From assembly GCA_009885445.1 (NCBI GenBank), contig VFKQ01000355.1, forward strand, positions 1 through 5,224: a DNA stretch of 5,224 nucleotides, written 5' to 3'. This document shows positions 1 to 4,875 of this stretch, in pieces. Under the pieces are notes generated by a model. It ran no database searches. It was not told the origin of the DNA and saw only the letters and a list, made by a program, of their open reading frames with translations. Source of the DNA: Anaerolineaceae bacterium. Lineage in GTDB: Bacteria; Chloroflexota; Anaerolineae; Anaerolineales; Villigracilaceae. The number at the start of each line of letters is the position of its first letter. The first letter of the stretch is position 1. A program made the translations under genes and the position numbers.

Positions 1-1
1 A

Positions 2-43
2 CTTTATGAAACGCAGTTCAAACGCGGGCAGGGTGTGCAATAA
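2..43 (+). CDS. Possible C-terminal tail of an upstream gene (partial)
   Basis: The second reading frame is open from the left edge of the window and ends at a TAA at 41-43, giving the tail LYETQFKRGQGVQ. It is polar and would make a plausible protein C-terminus. If real, an upstream gene on the same strand ends about 180 bases before the kinase. Thirteen codons are too few for codon statistics or any family assignment, and the other + frames are also open or stop by chance here, so this is only a possibility. Confidence 0.22.
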   Translation, partial: LYETQFKRGQGVQ

Positions 44-55
44 AATTTGCCCGCG
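23..55. repeat. 8-bp inverted repeat near the left edge
   Basis: CGCGGGCA at 23-30 is exactly complementary to TGCCCGCG at 48-55, with 17 bases between the arms. The right arm touches a TATAAT at 57-62, and the loop holds the weak -35 candidate at 34-39. It could be an operator straddling the promoter spacer or a weak terminator hairpin for an upstream gene. There is no T-run after the right arm, which argues against a classic intrinsic terminator. Confidence 0.4.
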
Positions 56-62
56 ATATAAT
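34..62 (+). promoter_or_regulatory. Candidate sigma70-type promoter for the kinase-sulfotransferase pair
   Basis: A perfect -10 hexamer TATAAT occurs at 57-62. Seventeen bases upstream, at 34-39, is TGTGCA, which matches the -35 consensus at only 3 of 6 positions. Transcription would start near 69, leaving a leader of about 150 bases before the kinase start codon. The -10 is convincing and the -35 is weak, so an activator may be needed. The 1-221 region holds no confident complete gene. Confidence 0.4.
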
Positions 63-127
63 TGCGCGACTCGAGTTTTGTGTAAGACCAAGATTTTTTG
101 CCACAGCCCACAGGGTTATAAAGACCA

Positions 128-157
128 CTGAGTTCTTCGAGAAAAACTCTGAGTTCT
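128..157 (+). repeat. Pair of 9-bp direct repeats, 21 bp apart, in the kinase leader
   Basis: CTGAGTTCT occurs at 128-136 and again at 149-157, so the starts are 21 bp apart, close to two turns of the helix. GAGTT at 130-134 can also pair with AACTC at 145-149, so an RNA hairpin is an alternative reading. The spacing suits a regulator that binds direct repeats on one face of the DNA, but the site lies downstream of the predicted promoter and its function is unknown. Confidence 0.35.
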
Positions 158-221
158 CTCCCGTAAGAACATCGGGACAACGTGTGCGCTTTGTGGCAAA
201 GTTTAAGCGGAGCCTCGACCC

Positions 222-1124
222 ATGTATTTCTACAAAGCCTATCAACTTAATATCCACGCTGATTTTCCGATTCCCGAATTCCCCGCAGGCGACGAGACCA
301 GTATCGCCGATGTGACCATTCGTCACGGCGCGGTTTCGGCGGATTTGGAGAAGGTGTCGAGCAAGGGCGTGGTCTATCAGGCCAGCGAGAATCAATTTTT
401 GTTGAAGATGGACGACATCGCCCGTTATCTCGTGCAGAATGGCAATGAGATTGTCATCGAACCTGCGCCGAATTGTTTGGAAAGTGACGTGCGCGTGTTC
501 ATGCTCGGTTCGTGCATGGGCGCGTTGTTGCATCAGCGCAGTATGCTCGTGATTCACGCGGGCGCGATCAAAACTGAGAAGGGCGCGGTGTTATTCACTG
601 GTCCCTCTGGAATTGGCAAAAGCACCACGGTGGGCGAGTTCCTGCGCCGCGGATACAAAATGATGGTGGACGATGTGTGCGGCGTGGTGCTGGACGCGGA
701 GGGTAAGCCGACCGTCCTGCCGGGTTATCCGCGCACGCGGTTGTGGATGGACTCTGCAAAAATGCTGGAACAGGATGTGACCGGTCTCGAGCGCACCCGC
801 CCCGAGATGGAAAAATTTGAGCGCCAAATCCCCGAGCAATATTACGACCAGTCCGCGCCGTTGCATCGTATTTATTTGTTGAACCCCAATAATAAAAACG
901 AACTCAAATTAGTGCCGGTGCAATCCATCAACACGTTTCGTTTTGTGTTGCAAAATACCTATCGCCAGCAATTTCTCGACGGCCTCTCGATGCGCGCCCC
1001 GCACTTCACGCTGGTCTCTGCGGTGGCGAAACACAGCAAAGTGGTGCGTGCGTTGCGCCCGAGCGGCGAGTTTAAACTCGTGGAACTGGCTGACATGATC
1101 GAGCAGGATTTTGGGTTGGATTAA
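222..1124 (+). CDS. HPr-kinase-like lasso-peptide kinase
   Basis: This 300-residue protein resembles the C-terminal domain of HPr kinase/phosphorylase as found in paeninodin-type lasso clusters. A His-Ala-Gly segment at 112-114 leads into a Walker A loop, GPSGIGKST, at 127-135. An acidic VDDV motif at 149-152 and a downstream PGYPRTRLW segment follow; these are the usual order of nucleotide-binding and catalytic elements. The N-terminal 100 or so residues are not the HPr-kinase N-domain and look specific to this RiPP subfamily. Family members such as the paeninodin and Thermobacillus enzymes phosphorylate the side chain of the precursor's C-terminal Ser, and the precursor encoded here ends in Ser63, so that is the inferred substrate. 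The ATG is preceded by GGAG at 209-212 with nine bases between. The stop is one base before the sulfotransferase start, so the two are probably co-translated. The family call is strong; the substrate is inferred. Confidence 0.86.
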   Translation: MYFYKAYQLNIHADFPIPEFPAGDETSIADVTIRHGAVSADLEKVSSKGVVYQASENQFLLKMDDIARYLVQNGNEIVIEPAPNCLESDVRVFMLGSCMGALLHQRSMLVIHAGAIKTEKGAVLFTGPSGIGKSTTVGEFLRRGYKMMVDDVCGVVLDAEGKPTVLPGYPRTRLWMDSAKMLEQDVTGLERTRPEMEKFERQIPEQYYDQSAPLHRIYLLNPNNKNELKLVPVQSINTFRFVLQNTYRQQFLDGLSMRAPHFTLVSAVAKHSKVVRALRPSGEFKLVELADMIEQDFGLD

Positions 1125-1125
1125 G

Positions 1126-1986
1126 ATGGGCAATATTTACTGGCTGGCCTCCTATCCCAAATCGGGCAACACGTGGACGCGCATCCTGCTGACGAATTAT
1201 CTGCGCAACGCAGACGAGCCAGCCGACATCAACAGTCTCGACGGCGGACCCATTGCCAGCGCCCGTCAGGTCTTCGACGACCATGTCGGTCTCGAAGCCT
1301 CCGACTTGACGCAAGATCAGATCGAGCGCTATCGTCCGTTCGTGTATGAGCAAATGTCTGAGCAGGCCACCGAGCCGATGTTTTTAAAAGTCCATGATGC
1401 GTTTACCTACACACCCTACGGCTATCCATTAATTTCCAAACCAGCCACGGCGGGCGTGTTATATCTTTTGCGCAACCCAATGGACGTGGCCGTTTCTTTC
1501 GCGCATCATTCCGCATCCAAGGTGGAGCGCATGGTGCGCAAAATGGGCGAAGCCGACTTTGCCTTTGTGGACAATCCCAAGAGTCTGCACAACCAACTGC
1601 GCCAGCGACTCTTAACCTGGAGCGGGCACGTCACCAGTTGGGCGGACGAGCCTGACCTGCGCGTGCTGGTTGTCCGCTACGAAGATTTGAAAGCCGACCC
1701 GATTCACAAGTTTGCTGAAATGATTCGCTTCTGCGGCATGGACGACGACCCGGCGCGCATCGAGAAGTCGGTGCAGTTTTCGCAATTCGAGAAGGTTCAA
1801 AAACAGGAAGAGGAGCACGGCTTCGGCGAACGCATGCCCGGCGCCAAATCCTTCTTCCGCAAGGGACAGGTGGGTTCGTGGCGCGAAGATTTGAGTCAGG
1901 AACTGGCCGATAAATTAATTGCCGACCATGCCGATGTGATGAAGCGCTTTGGGTATTTGAGCGAGAGTGGGGAATTGCTCTATTAA
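1126..1986 (+). CDS. PAPS-dependent sulfotransferase (Sulfotransfer_1 type)
   Basis: A cytosolic-type sulfotransferase of 286 residues that would move sulfate from PAPS to a hydroxyl or amine. All three family signatures are visible: the 5'-phosphosulfate loop YPKSGNTW at 10-17, the 3'-phosphate-binding strand and helix RNPMDVAVS at 116-124, and the C-terminal RKGQVGSWR at 245-253. Length is normal for the family, and there is no signal peptide or membrane segment. The ATG at 1126 sits one base after the kinase stop codon; a TTG at 1111 would add five residues upstream of the conserved N-terminus and overlap the kinase, so the ATG is preferred. The Shine-Dalgarno match is poor, which fits translational coupling. 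Its place beside the kinase suggests that it modifies the same lasso peptide, but the precursor has no tyrosine, so the acceptor would be Ser, Thr or another molecule. The enzyme class is secure; the substrate is not. Confidence 0.93.
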   Translation: MGNIYWLASYPKSGNTWTRILLTNYLRNADEPADINSLDGGPIASARQVFDDHVGLEASDLTQDQIERYRPFVYEQMSEQATEPMFLKVHDAFTYTPYGYPLISKPATAGVLYLLRNPMDVAVSFAHHSASKVERMVRKMGEADFAFVDNPKSLHNQLRQRLLTWSGHVTSWADEPDLRVLVVRYEDLKADPIHKFAEMIRFCGMDDDPARIEKSVQFSQFEKVQKQEEEHGFGERMPGAKSFFRKGQVGSWREDLSQELADKLIADHADVMKRFGYLSESGELLY

Positions 1987-1990
1987 CGAA

Positions 1991-2069
1991 GTAGGGGCAA
2001 CCCTTCAATGTTGATCAGACTACTTGCTTACGCTGGGCGGGTACCCTTCGGGCATGATATCGCCCCTAC
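1991..2069. repeat. Short intergenic element with GTAGGGGC terminal inverted repeats
   Basis: GTAGGGGC at 1991-1998 is mirrored by GCCCCTAC at 2062-2069, bounding a 79-bp element that starts five bases after the sulfotransferase stop. The interior contains two related stretches, each holding ACCCTTC followed by a GAT, so it may be a degenerate doubled unit. The same GTAGGGGC end recurs at 4731, directly at the end of the cyclase gene. It codes for nothing recognisable. It resembles a MITE- or REP-like dispersed repeat; no flanking target duplication was established. Confidence 0.55.
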
Positions 2070-2095
2070 CATCGCTACAAGATATGCAAGAAATC

Positions 2096-2126
2096 AAAAA
2101 CGCCTGTCTCATGGACAGGCGTTTTG
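2096..2126. terminator. Bidirectional intrinsic terminator between sulfotransferase and precursor genes
   Basis: AAAACGCCTGTC at 2097-2108 pairs perfectly with GACAGGCGTTTT at 2114-2125 across a five-base loop. The + strand transcript ends with a TTTT run, then GTTGT; the - strand transcript ends with five Ts, then GATTT. It therefore can stop the sulfotransferase transcript from the left and the precursor transcript from the right. It lies 21 bases beyond the precursor stop codon and between two convergent genes, exactly where such a terminator is expected. Confidence 0.85.
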
Positions 2127-2146
2127 TTGTAAGTTAAGGGTGAAAA

Positions 2147-2338
2147 TCAGGAAGGTCCGCAGACGTCACCGCCGCCGCCATCCGAACCAATGCCGCCACA
2201 CTCAGTAGGTTGCGGGCCTGTTGGGCTGACACCTTCGGTCCATAAAACGTGCTTCTCAGTGCCGTCGGCCTGGTTCAGGCGCATCAGGCGCGGGGCGACC
2301 CATGTGGGCAGGGTCTCGGGGGTTTGTTTGGTATTCAT
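2147..2338 (-). CDS. Lasso-peptide precursor (leader plus Gly-rich core)
   Basis: A 63-residue precursor peptide on the strand opposite to its enzymes. The leader carries W13-V-A-P16-R-L18, a Trp version of the YxxPxL motif that B1 proteins bind, followed by hydrophilic residues and Thr27. The second half is rich in Gly, with Cys47 and Cys60, acidic Glu46, Asp53 and Asp58, and a C-terminal Ser63. Lasso leaders usually have Thr at -2. Thr27-Glu28 would give a core from Lys29 with Glu35 at ring position 7 but a very long tail. Thr45-Glu46 would give the 17-residue core CGGIGSDGGGGDVCGPS, with Asp53 at position 7 and a possible Cys47-Cys60 disulfide. The first fits leader spacing, the second fits core size. 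Start choice: AAAGGAGA (complement of 2346-2353) stands eight bases upstream of this ATG. An upstream in-frame start would run back into B1 and lacks support. The C-terminal Ser is the likely kinase target. Confidence 0.86.
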   Translation of the reverse strand: MNTKQTPETLPTWVAPRLMRLNQADGTEKHVLWTEGVSPTGPQPTECGGIGSDGGGGDVCGPS

Positions 2339-2345
2339 GGTCAAT

Positions 2346-2353
2346 TCTCCTTT
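2346..2353 (-). promoter_or_regulatory. Strong ribosome binding site of the precursor gene
   Basis: Read on the minus strand this is AAAGGAGA, with the GGAG core placed about eight bases before the ATG at 2338. It is the best Shine-Dalgarno sequence in the window. It fixes the precursor at 63 residues rather than the longer open frame that extends upstream to 2488. Strong translation of the precursor relative to its enzymes is usual for RiPP clusters. Confidence 0.75.
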
Positions 2354-2380
2354 GTGATTCAATATGAGTGAAGTGTTCGC

Positions 2381-2410
2381 ATTATAATGTAGGCGCTGGA
2401 GATTCCGCAA
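2381..2410 (-). promoter_or_regulatory. Candidate promoter of the precursor gene
   Basis: On the minus strand TATAAT lies at 2386-2381 and TTGCGG (3 of 6 to the -35 consensus) at 2410-2405, separated by 18 bases. The expected start near 2374 gives a 5' leader of about 36 bases that contains the ribosome binding site. The -35 box lies inside the 14-bp palindrome at 2406-2419, so a protein bound there would block it. Confidence 0.5.
2383..2388 (+). promoter_or_regulatory. Candidate -10 box for the B1-cyclase-B2 direction
   Basis: Because ATTATAAT at 2381-2388 is its own reverse complement, a perfect TATAAT also faces right. No good -35 hexamer stands 16-18 bases upstream (CAATAT at 2360-2365 is the 17-base choice), so this direction looks weaker than the precursor direction or activator-dependent. 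Transcription from here would start near 2395, just before the palindrome at 2406-2419. Confidence 0.4.
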
Positions 2411-2419
2411 GCGCTTGCG
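2406..2419. promoter_or_regulatory. 14-bp perfect palindrome, LacI/GalR-type operator candidate
   Basis: CGCAAGCGCTTGCG is perfectly self-complementary with a central CpG. It fits the GCAANCGNTTGC pattern typical of operators bound by LacI/GalR-family repressors. It covers the -35 region of the precursor promoter and falls about 11-24 bases after the predicted start of the B1 transcript. One bound dimer could therefore repress both directions. No regulator gene is in the window. The palindrome is observed; the regulator family is inferred. Confidence 0.55.
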
Positions 2420-2451
2420 ACCAGCAGATTTCTTGTTTTGGAGACCAAAAT

Positions 2452-2742
2452 ATGAGCGATACAATTGAGCTAAATACCGTAATTTCACGCCGCGAAGACT
2501 TGATGACCTCGGAGCTGAGCGAGACCGAGGTGGTCATGTTGAACGTGGAGCGCGGCTATTACTACGGCATGCAGTCCACGGCGACTGTCATTTGGAACAA
2601 CATCGTTGAGCCGCGCTCGATTGCAGACTTGTGCGATTATTTGATGACTCAATTCTCGGTGGAACGGGCTGACTGCGAACGCGACGTGCTGGCCTTCGTG
2701 GGCGAGCTGATGAAAGATGGCTTGATTCATGTCGTGGAATAA
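2452..2742 (+). CDS. PqqD-like lasso leader-binding protein (B1, RiPP recognition element)
   Basis: A 96-residue stand-alone RiPP recognition element of the PqqD family. It would bind the precursor leader and present it to the B2 peptidase. The family pattern is clear: an acidic strand region (LSETEVVMLN, 22-31), the RGYYYGM turn at 34-40, the STATVIW helix ending in Trp48, then a winged-helix-like C-terminal part with a Cys-containing helix and a final strand DGLIHVVE. In characterised B1 proteins the leader packs as an extra strand and its YxxPxL side chains enter a hydrophobic pocket; the WxxPxL in the divergent precursor is the matching ligand. The ATG at 2452 has GGAG at 2440-2443, eight bases away. 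An in-frame ATG at 2368 adds 28 residues not typical of the family and would overlap both promoter and palindrome, so it is rejected. The separate B1 fits the split B1/B2 architecture. Confidence 0.93.
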   Translation: MSDTIELNTVISRREDLMTSELSETEVVMLNVERGYYYGMQSTATVIWNNIVEPRSIADLCDYLMTQFSVERADCERDVLAFVGELMKDGLIHVVE

Positions 2743-2757
2743 TTTTACTATGGCGGA

Positions 2758-2788
2758 AGTGACAGTCACCTTGAAGGTGACTGTCACT
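2758..2788. terminator. Perfect 13-bp hairpin between B1 and cyclase genes (attenuator or palindromic repeat)
   Basis: AGTGACAGTCACC at 2758-2770 pairs perfectly with GGTGACTGTCACT at 2776-2788. The loop is TTGAA, which can close by two more A-T pairs to make a nearly unbroken 31-base palindrome. It is followed by TTTATTC, only a short T-run, so it may terminate partially, protect the 3' end of the B1 message, or be a dispersed palindromic repeat. It sits 15 bases past the B1 stop and 23 bases before the cyclase start, so it could set the ratio of B1 to cyclase. Confidence 0.6.
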
Positions 2789-2811
2789 TTATTCGGCATG
2801 GAACCAAGCTC

Positions 2812-4734
2812 ATGCGCATGATTCACGGGAGTGCCCTGTTCGGGAAAGGGGAAATGTCCAACCCTGAACTTCTCCAAGCCGAAAACCGAAACGTGGCGCG
2901 CATGCTCGCGGCTGTGGAGGACTGTCCGTGGCAGGGGCGGGACGTGAAAGATTTCCGCGCGCCTCAGGCCCGCGCTGTTTTCGGGTTACAGTTTACTGAC
3001 GAGTCCGCCGCGCCGACGGGGATTCAAAGCCTCGGCGATTTGACCATCGTCGCAGACGTGCGCCTCGACAACCGCGCCGAACTGGCGAGTCTGCTCGGGT
3101 TGGGCGCACCCGCTAACGGCGCGGTCAGCGATGCGGAATTGATTCTGCGTGCGTATCAAAAGTGGGGCGCGGACTGTGCGTCGCATCTGCTCGGCGATTT
3201 TGCATTTGTCATCTGGGACGCGGCGGCGCGGCGGATTTTTTGCGCGCGTGATTTCGTCGGCGTGCGTCCGTTTTATTTTCATCACAACCCGCGCGAGGGC
3301 CGCTTCGTTTTTTCGAGCGATTTAATTTCCATCACTGCACATCGCGCAGTGCCGACTGAACTTAATCTGGCTTATGTGGCCGGAAGTTTGCAAGTCTTGA
3401 TCGGCCAATTTTATACGCGCACCGAAACATATTTTCAAGAGATTCAAAAATTGGAACCCGCGCATTGTTTGTTGGTGGATGCAAATGGATTGAAGAGTTG
3501 GGCTTATTGGCAACCCGCGCAATTGCCCGAGCGCCGCTATGCCAATGAACGCGAGTATGTGGACGAGTTGCGCGCGCTGTTGCACACCGCTGTTGCAGAT
3601 CGGATTCAGAGTCCGCACCCCGTTGGCGCGCACATCAGCGGCGGACTCGACTCGTCGAGCATGGCCGTCATCGGGGATCGGATTCTGCGCGAGCACGGCC
3701 GCACGCTGACAGGTTTTTCGTGGGCGCCGCCTCTGCCCGACGATTTGGCGGCTCTGCTTCCAAATGACGAACGCAAGCTGGTGGAGGCCGTGCGTGCCGC
3801 CGAAGATTTCCCGATTGAATATAATCGTCTGACGGGCGCGCATGTGCTCGCTCACATGCGCCGCGATTATGCTTTGCAACCCACGACCACTTTGCAATTT
3901 GAATTGGCCACCAGCGAACATGCCGCGCGCCTCGGCATTCGCACCTTCCTCTCAGGTTGGGGCGGCGACGAGTTGATTGCATTCAATGGCCGCGGATATT
4001 TCGCCGACCTGCTTCGTCGCGGACGATGGGTCACACTGTTTCGTGAACTGCGTCAGCGCGGCGAATTGCAGGGCAGCCCCGTGTGGAAGCAGTTAATTGT
4101 CAGCGGCGTTTTGCCGCTTCTGCCTGGCGGACTAGTGGATCGCATTAAGCCAGATGATGCACATCCGCGCATCCCGCCGCCTCCACCGAATTATTTACAG
4201 CCCGAGTTTGCGAAAGCGCTTTCAAGCGTGAAGCCGCTGACGAAACCTGAATCACACGAAATGCCCGGCATTCGGCGCATGCAACTTTATTTATTTGAAT
4301 TCGGCCATCTGAGTTACCGCATGGAATCATGGTATGCGCACGGCGCGCGGCAGGGCATGACGTATGTCTTCCCGTTGACCGACAAACGCATCGCCGAGTT
4401 TGCACTGAGCATCCCCGATTATTTCTTTTTTAAAAACGGTTGGAAGCGCTATTTGTATCGCACCGCCATGGAAGGCATTTTGCCGGACGTTGTGCGCTGG
4501 GCGAAAGTGAAGGAAGACCCGGCCATGTCCATCGGCATGCGCGATGCGCAGAGAGGCACCGCCGAGCAAGCCTGGGCAGACTTAAATGCACGCGTTGACA
4601 ATCCTTACATTGACGTGGATAAATTCCGCGCGGCGCTGGAGGCGAATGCCGCCCTGCCCGTGGCCGAACGCCAAAACGTCGGGCGCGCACGCTGGCTGGC
4701 TTTTTTGACATCGACGATGTATAAAGGCGCGTAG
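2812..4734 (+). CDS. Lasso-peptide macrolactam cyclase, asparagine-synthetase-like (C protein)
   Basis: This 640-residue enzyme has the two-domain layout of asparagine synthetase B. It is expected to adenylate an Asp or Glu side chain of the cut precursor and join it to the core's N-terminal amine. The glutaminase-like domain includes VADVRLDNRAEL and GDFAFVIWD, but the catalytic Cys2 of true AsnB is missing: the start reads MRMIHG, so it should not use glutamine as a nitrogen donor. The synthetase domain has the pyrophosphate loop SGGLDS at 276-281, SGWGGDE at 381-387, and the conserved C-terminal PLTDKRIAEF and GWKRYLYR segments. Length is normal for lasso cyclases. The start is ambiguous between ATG 2812 (GGA nine bases upstream) and ATG 2818, which would line up MIHG with the usual MCGI. 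The stop codon lies inside a GTAGGGGC repeat. Family assignment is very secure. Confidence 0.95.
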   Translation: MRMIHGSALFGKGEMSNPELLQAENRNVARMLAAVEDCPWQGRDVKDFRAPQARAVFGLQFTDESAAPTGIQSLGDLTIVADVRLDNRAELASLLGLGAPANGAVSDAELILRAYQKWGADCASHLLGDFAFVIWDAAARRIFCARDFVGVRPFYFHHNPREGRFVFSSDLISITAHRAVPTELNLAYVAGSLQVLIGQFYTRTETYFQEIQKLEPAHCLLVDANGLKSWAYWQPAQLPERRYANEREYVDELRALLHTAVADRIQSPHPVGAHISGGLDSSSMAVIGDRILREHGRTLTGFSWAPPLPDDLAALLPNDERKLVEAVRAAEDFPIEYNRLTGAHVLAHMRRDYALQPTTTLQFELATSEHAARLGIRTFLSGWGGDELIAFNGRGYFADLLRRGRWVTLFRELRQRGELQGSPVWKQLIVSGVLPLLPGGLVDRIKPDDAHPRIPPPPPNYLQPEFAKALSSVKPLTKPESHEMPGIRRMQLYLFEFGHLSYRMESWYAHGARQGMTYVFPLTDKRIAEFALSIPDYFFFKNGWKRYLYRTAMEGILPDVVRWAKVKEDPAMSIGMRDAQRGTAEQAWADLNARVDNPYIDVDKFRAALEANAALPVAERQNVGRARWLAFLTSTMYKGA

Positions 4735-4756
4735 GGGCGACTAAAGTCGCCGCTAC
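4731..4756. repeat. GTAGGGGC hairpin repeat overlapping the cyclase stop codon
   Basis: GTAGGGGCGACT at 4731-4742 pairs with AGTCGCCGCTAC at 4745-4756 with a single G-G mismatch, forming a compact hairpin. The first eight bases equal the end of the element after the sulfotransferase. The TAG at 4732-4734 that ends the cyclase is part of the repeat. There is no T-run, so it is more likely a REP-like element that caps the message than a terminator. Confidence 0.55.
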
Positions 4757-4764
4757 ATTTGCAA

Positions 4765-4806
4765 AGCCGATACTTCGACAGGCTCAGCACATCGCCTTCG
4801 TCGGCT
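4765..4806. repeat. Imperfect inverted repeat with a TTCGACAGGCTCAG-type motif
   Basis: AGCCGA at 4765-4770 is complementary to TCGGCT at 4801-4806, and between them lies TTCGACAGGCTCAGCAC. From memory, close versions of that string recur as dispersed intergenic elements in several bacterial phyla; this was not checked. It lies between the cyclase and B2 genes and encodes nothing recognisable. Confidence 0.35.
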
Positions 4807-4837
4807 TGAGTGCCAAACCCATCATTTGTAAGCGCCC

Positions 4838-4875
4838 AACTATCGAACTATTAAACTATCTCACTATCCAACTTC
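4838..4875 (+). repeat. Tandem 8-bp repeat (AACTATNN) abutting the B2 start codon
   Basis: Four consecutive 8-base units, AACTATCG, AACTATTA, AACTATCT and CACTATCC, run from 4838 to 4869, followed by a partial unit AACTTC. The array ends exactly at the ATG of B2. No Shine-Dalgarno sequence is present, so the array itself is the translation-initiation region. Its A/T- and C-rich, G-poor composition would leave this mRNA stretch unstructured. Confidence 0.65.

Noticed and set aside
6..128. Possible 40-residue + strand ORF starting at ATG 6
   Set aside because: No ribosome binding site is visible, it runs through the promoter and inverted repeat, and its Cys- and Lys-rich translation resembles no known peptide.
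18..557. Long minus-strand open frame opposite the kinase start
   Set aside because: It is antisense to a clear kinase gene and shows no recognisable domain; the overlapping frame has all the conserved motifs.
1111..1125. TTG start for the sulfotransferase
   Set aside because: It overlaps the end of the kinase gene and adds residues before the conserved N-terminus; ATG 1126 is the natural coupled start.
2008..2208. 66-residue + strand ORF between sulfotransferase and precursor
   Set aside because: It runs through the inverted-repeat element and the terminator hairpin and has an Arg/His-rich low-complexity end, so it is a chance frame.
2368..2451. Upstream start for B1 at 2368
   Set aside because: It adds 28 residues foreign to PqqD-like proteins and covers the -10 box and operator palindrome; ATG 2452 has a well-spaced GGAG.
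2339..2488. Longer precursor starting at 2488 on the minus strand (113 aa)
   Set aside because: The extension overlaps B1 antisense and the promoter/palindrome region, while a strong Shine-Dalgarno sequence sits just before the ATG at 2338.
2722..2751. TTGATT-N18-TACTAT as a cyclase promoter
   Set aside because: Each box matches only 4 of 6 consensus bases, and it stands before the hairpin, so it would not bypass a terminator there.
3322..3921. 199-residue minus-strand open frame inside the cyclase
   Set aside because: It is antisense to a well-conserved domain and is a by-product of codon bias; no domain is recognisable.
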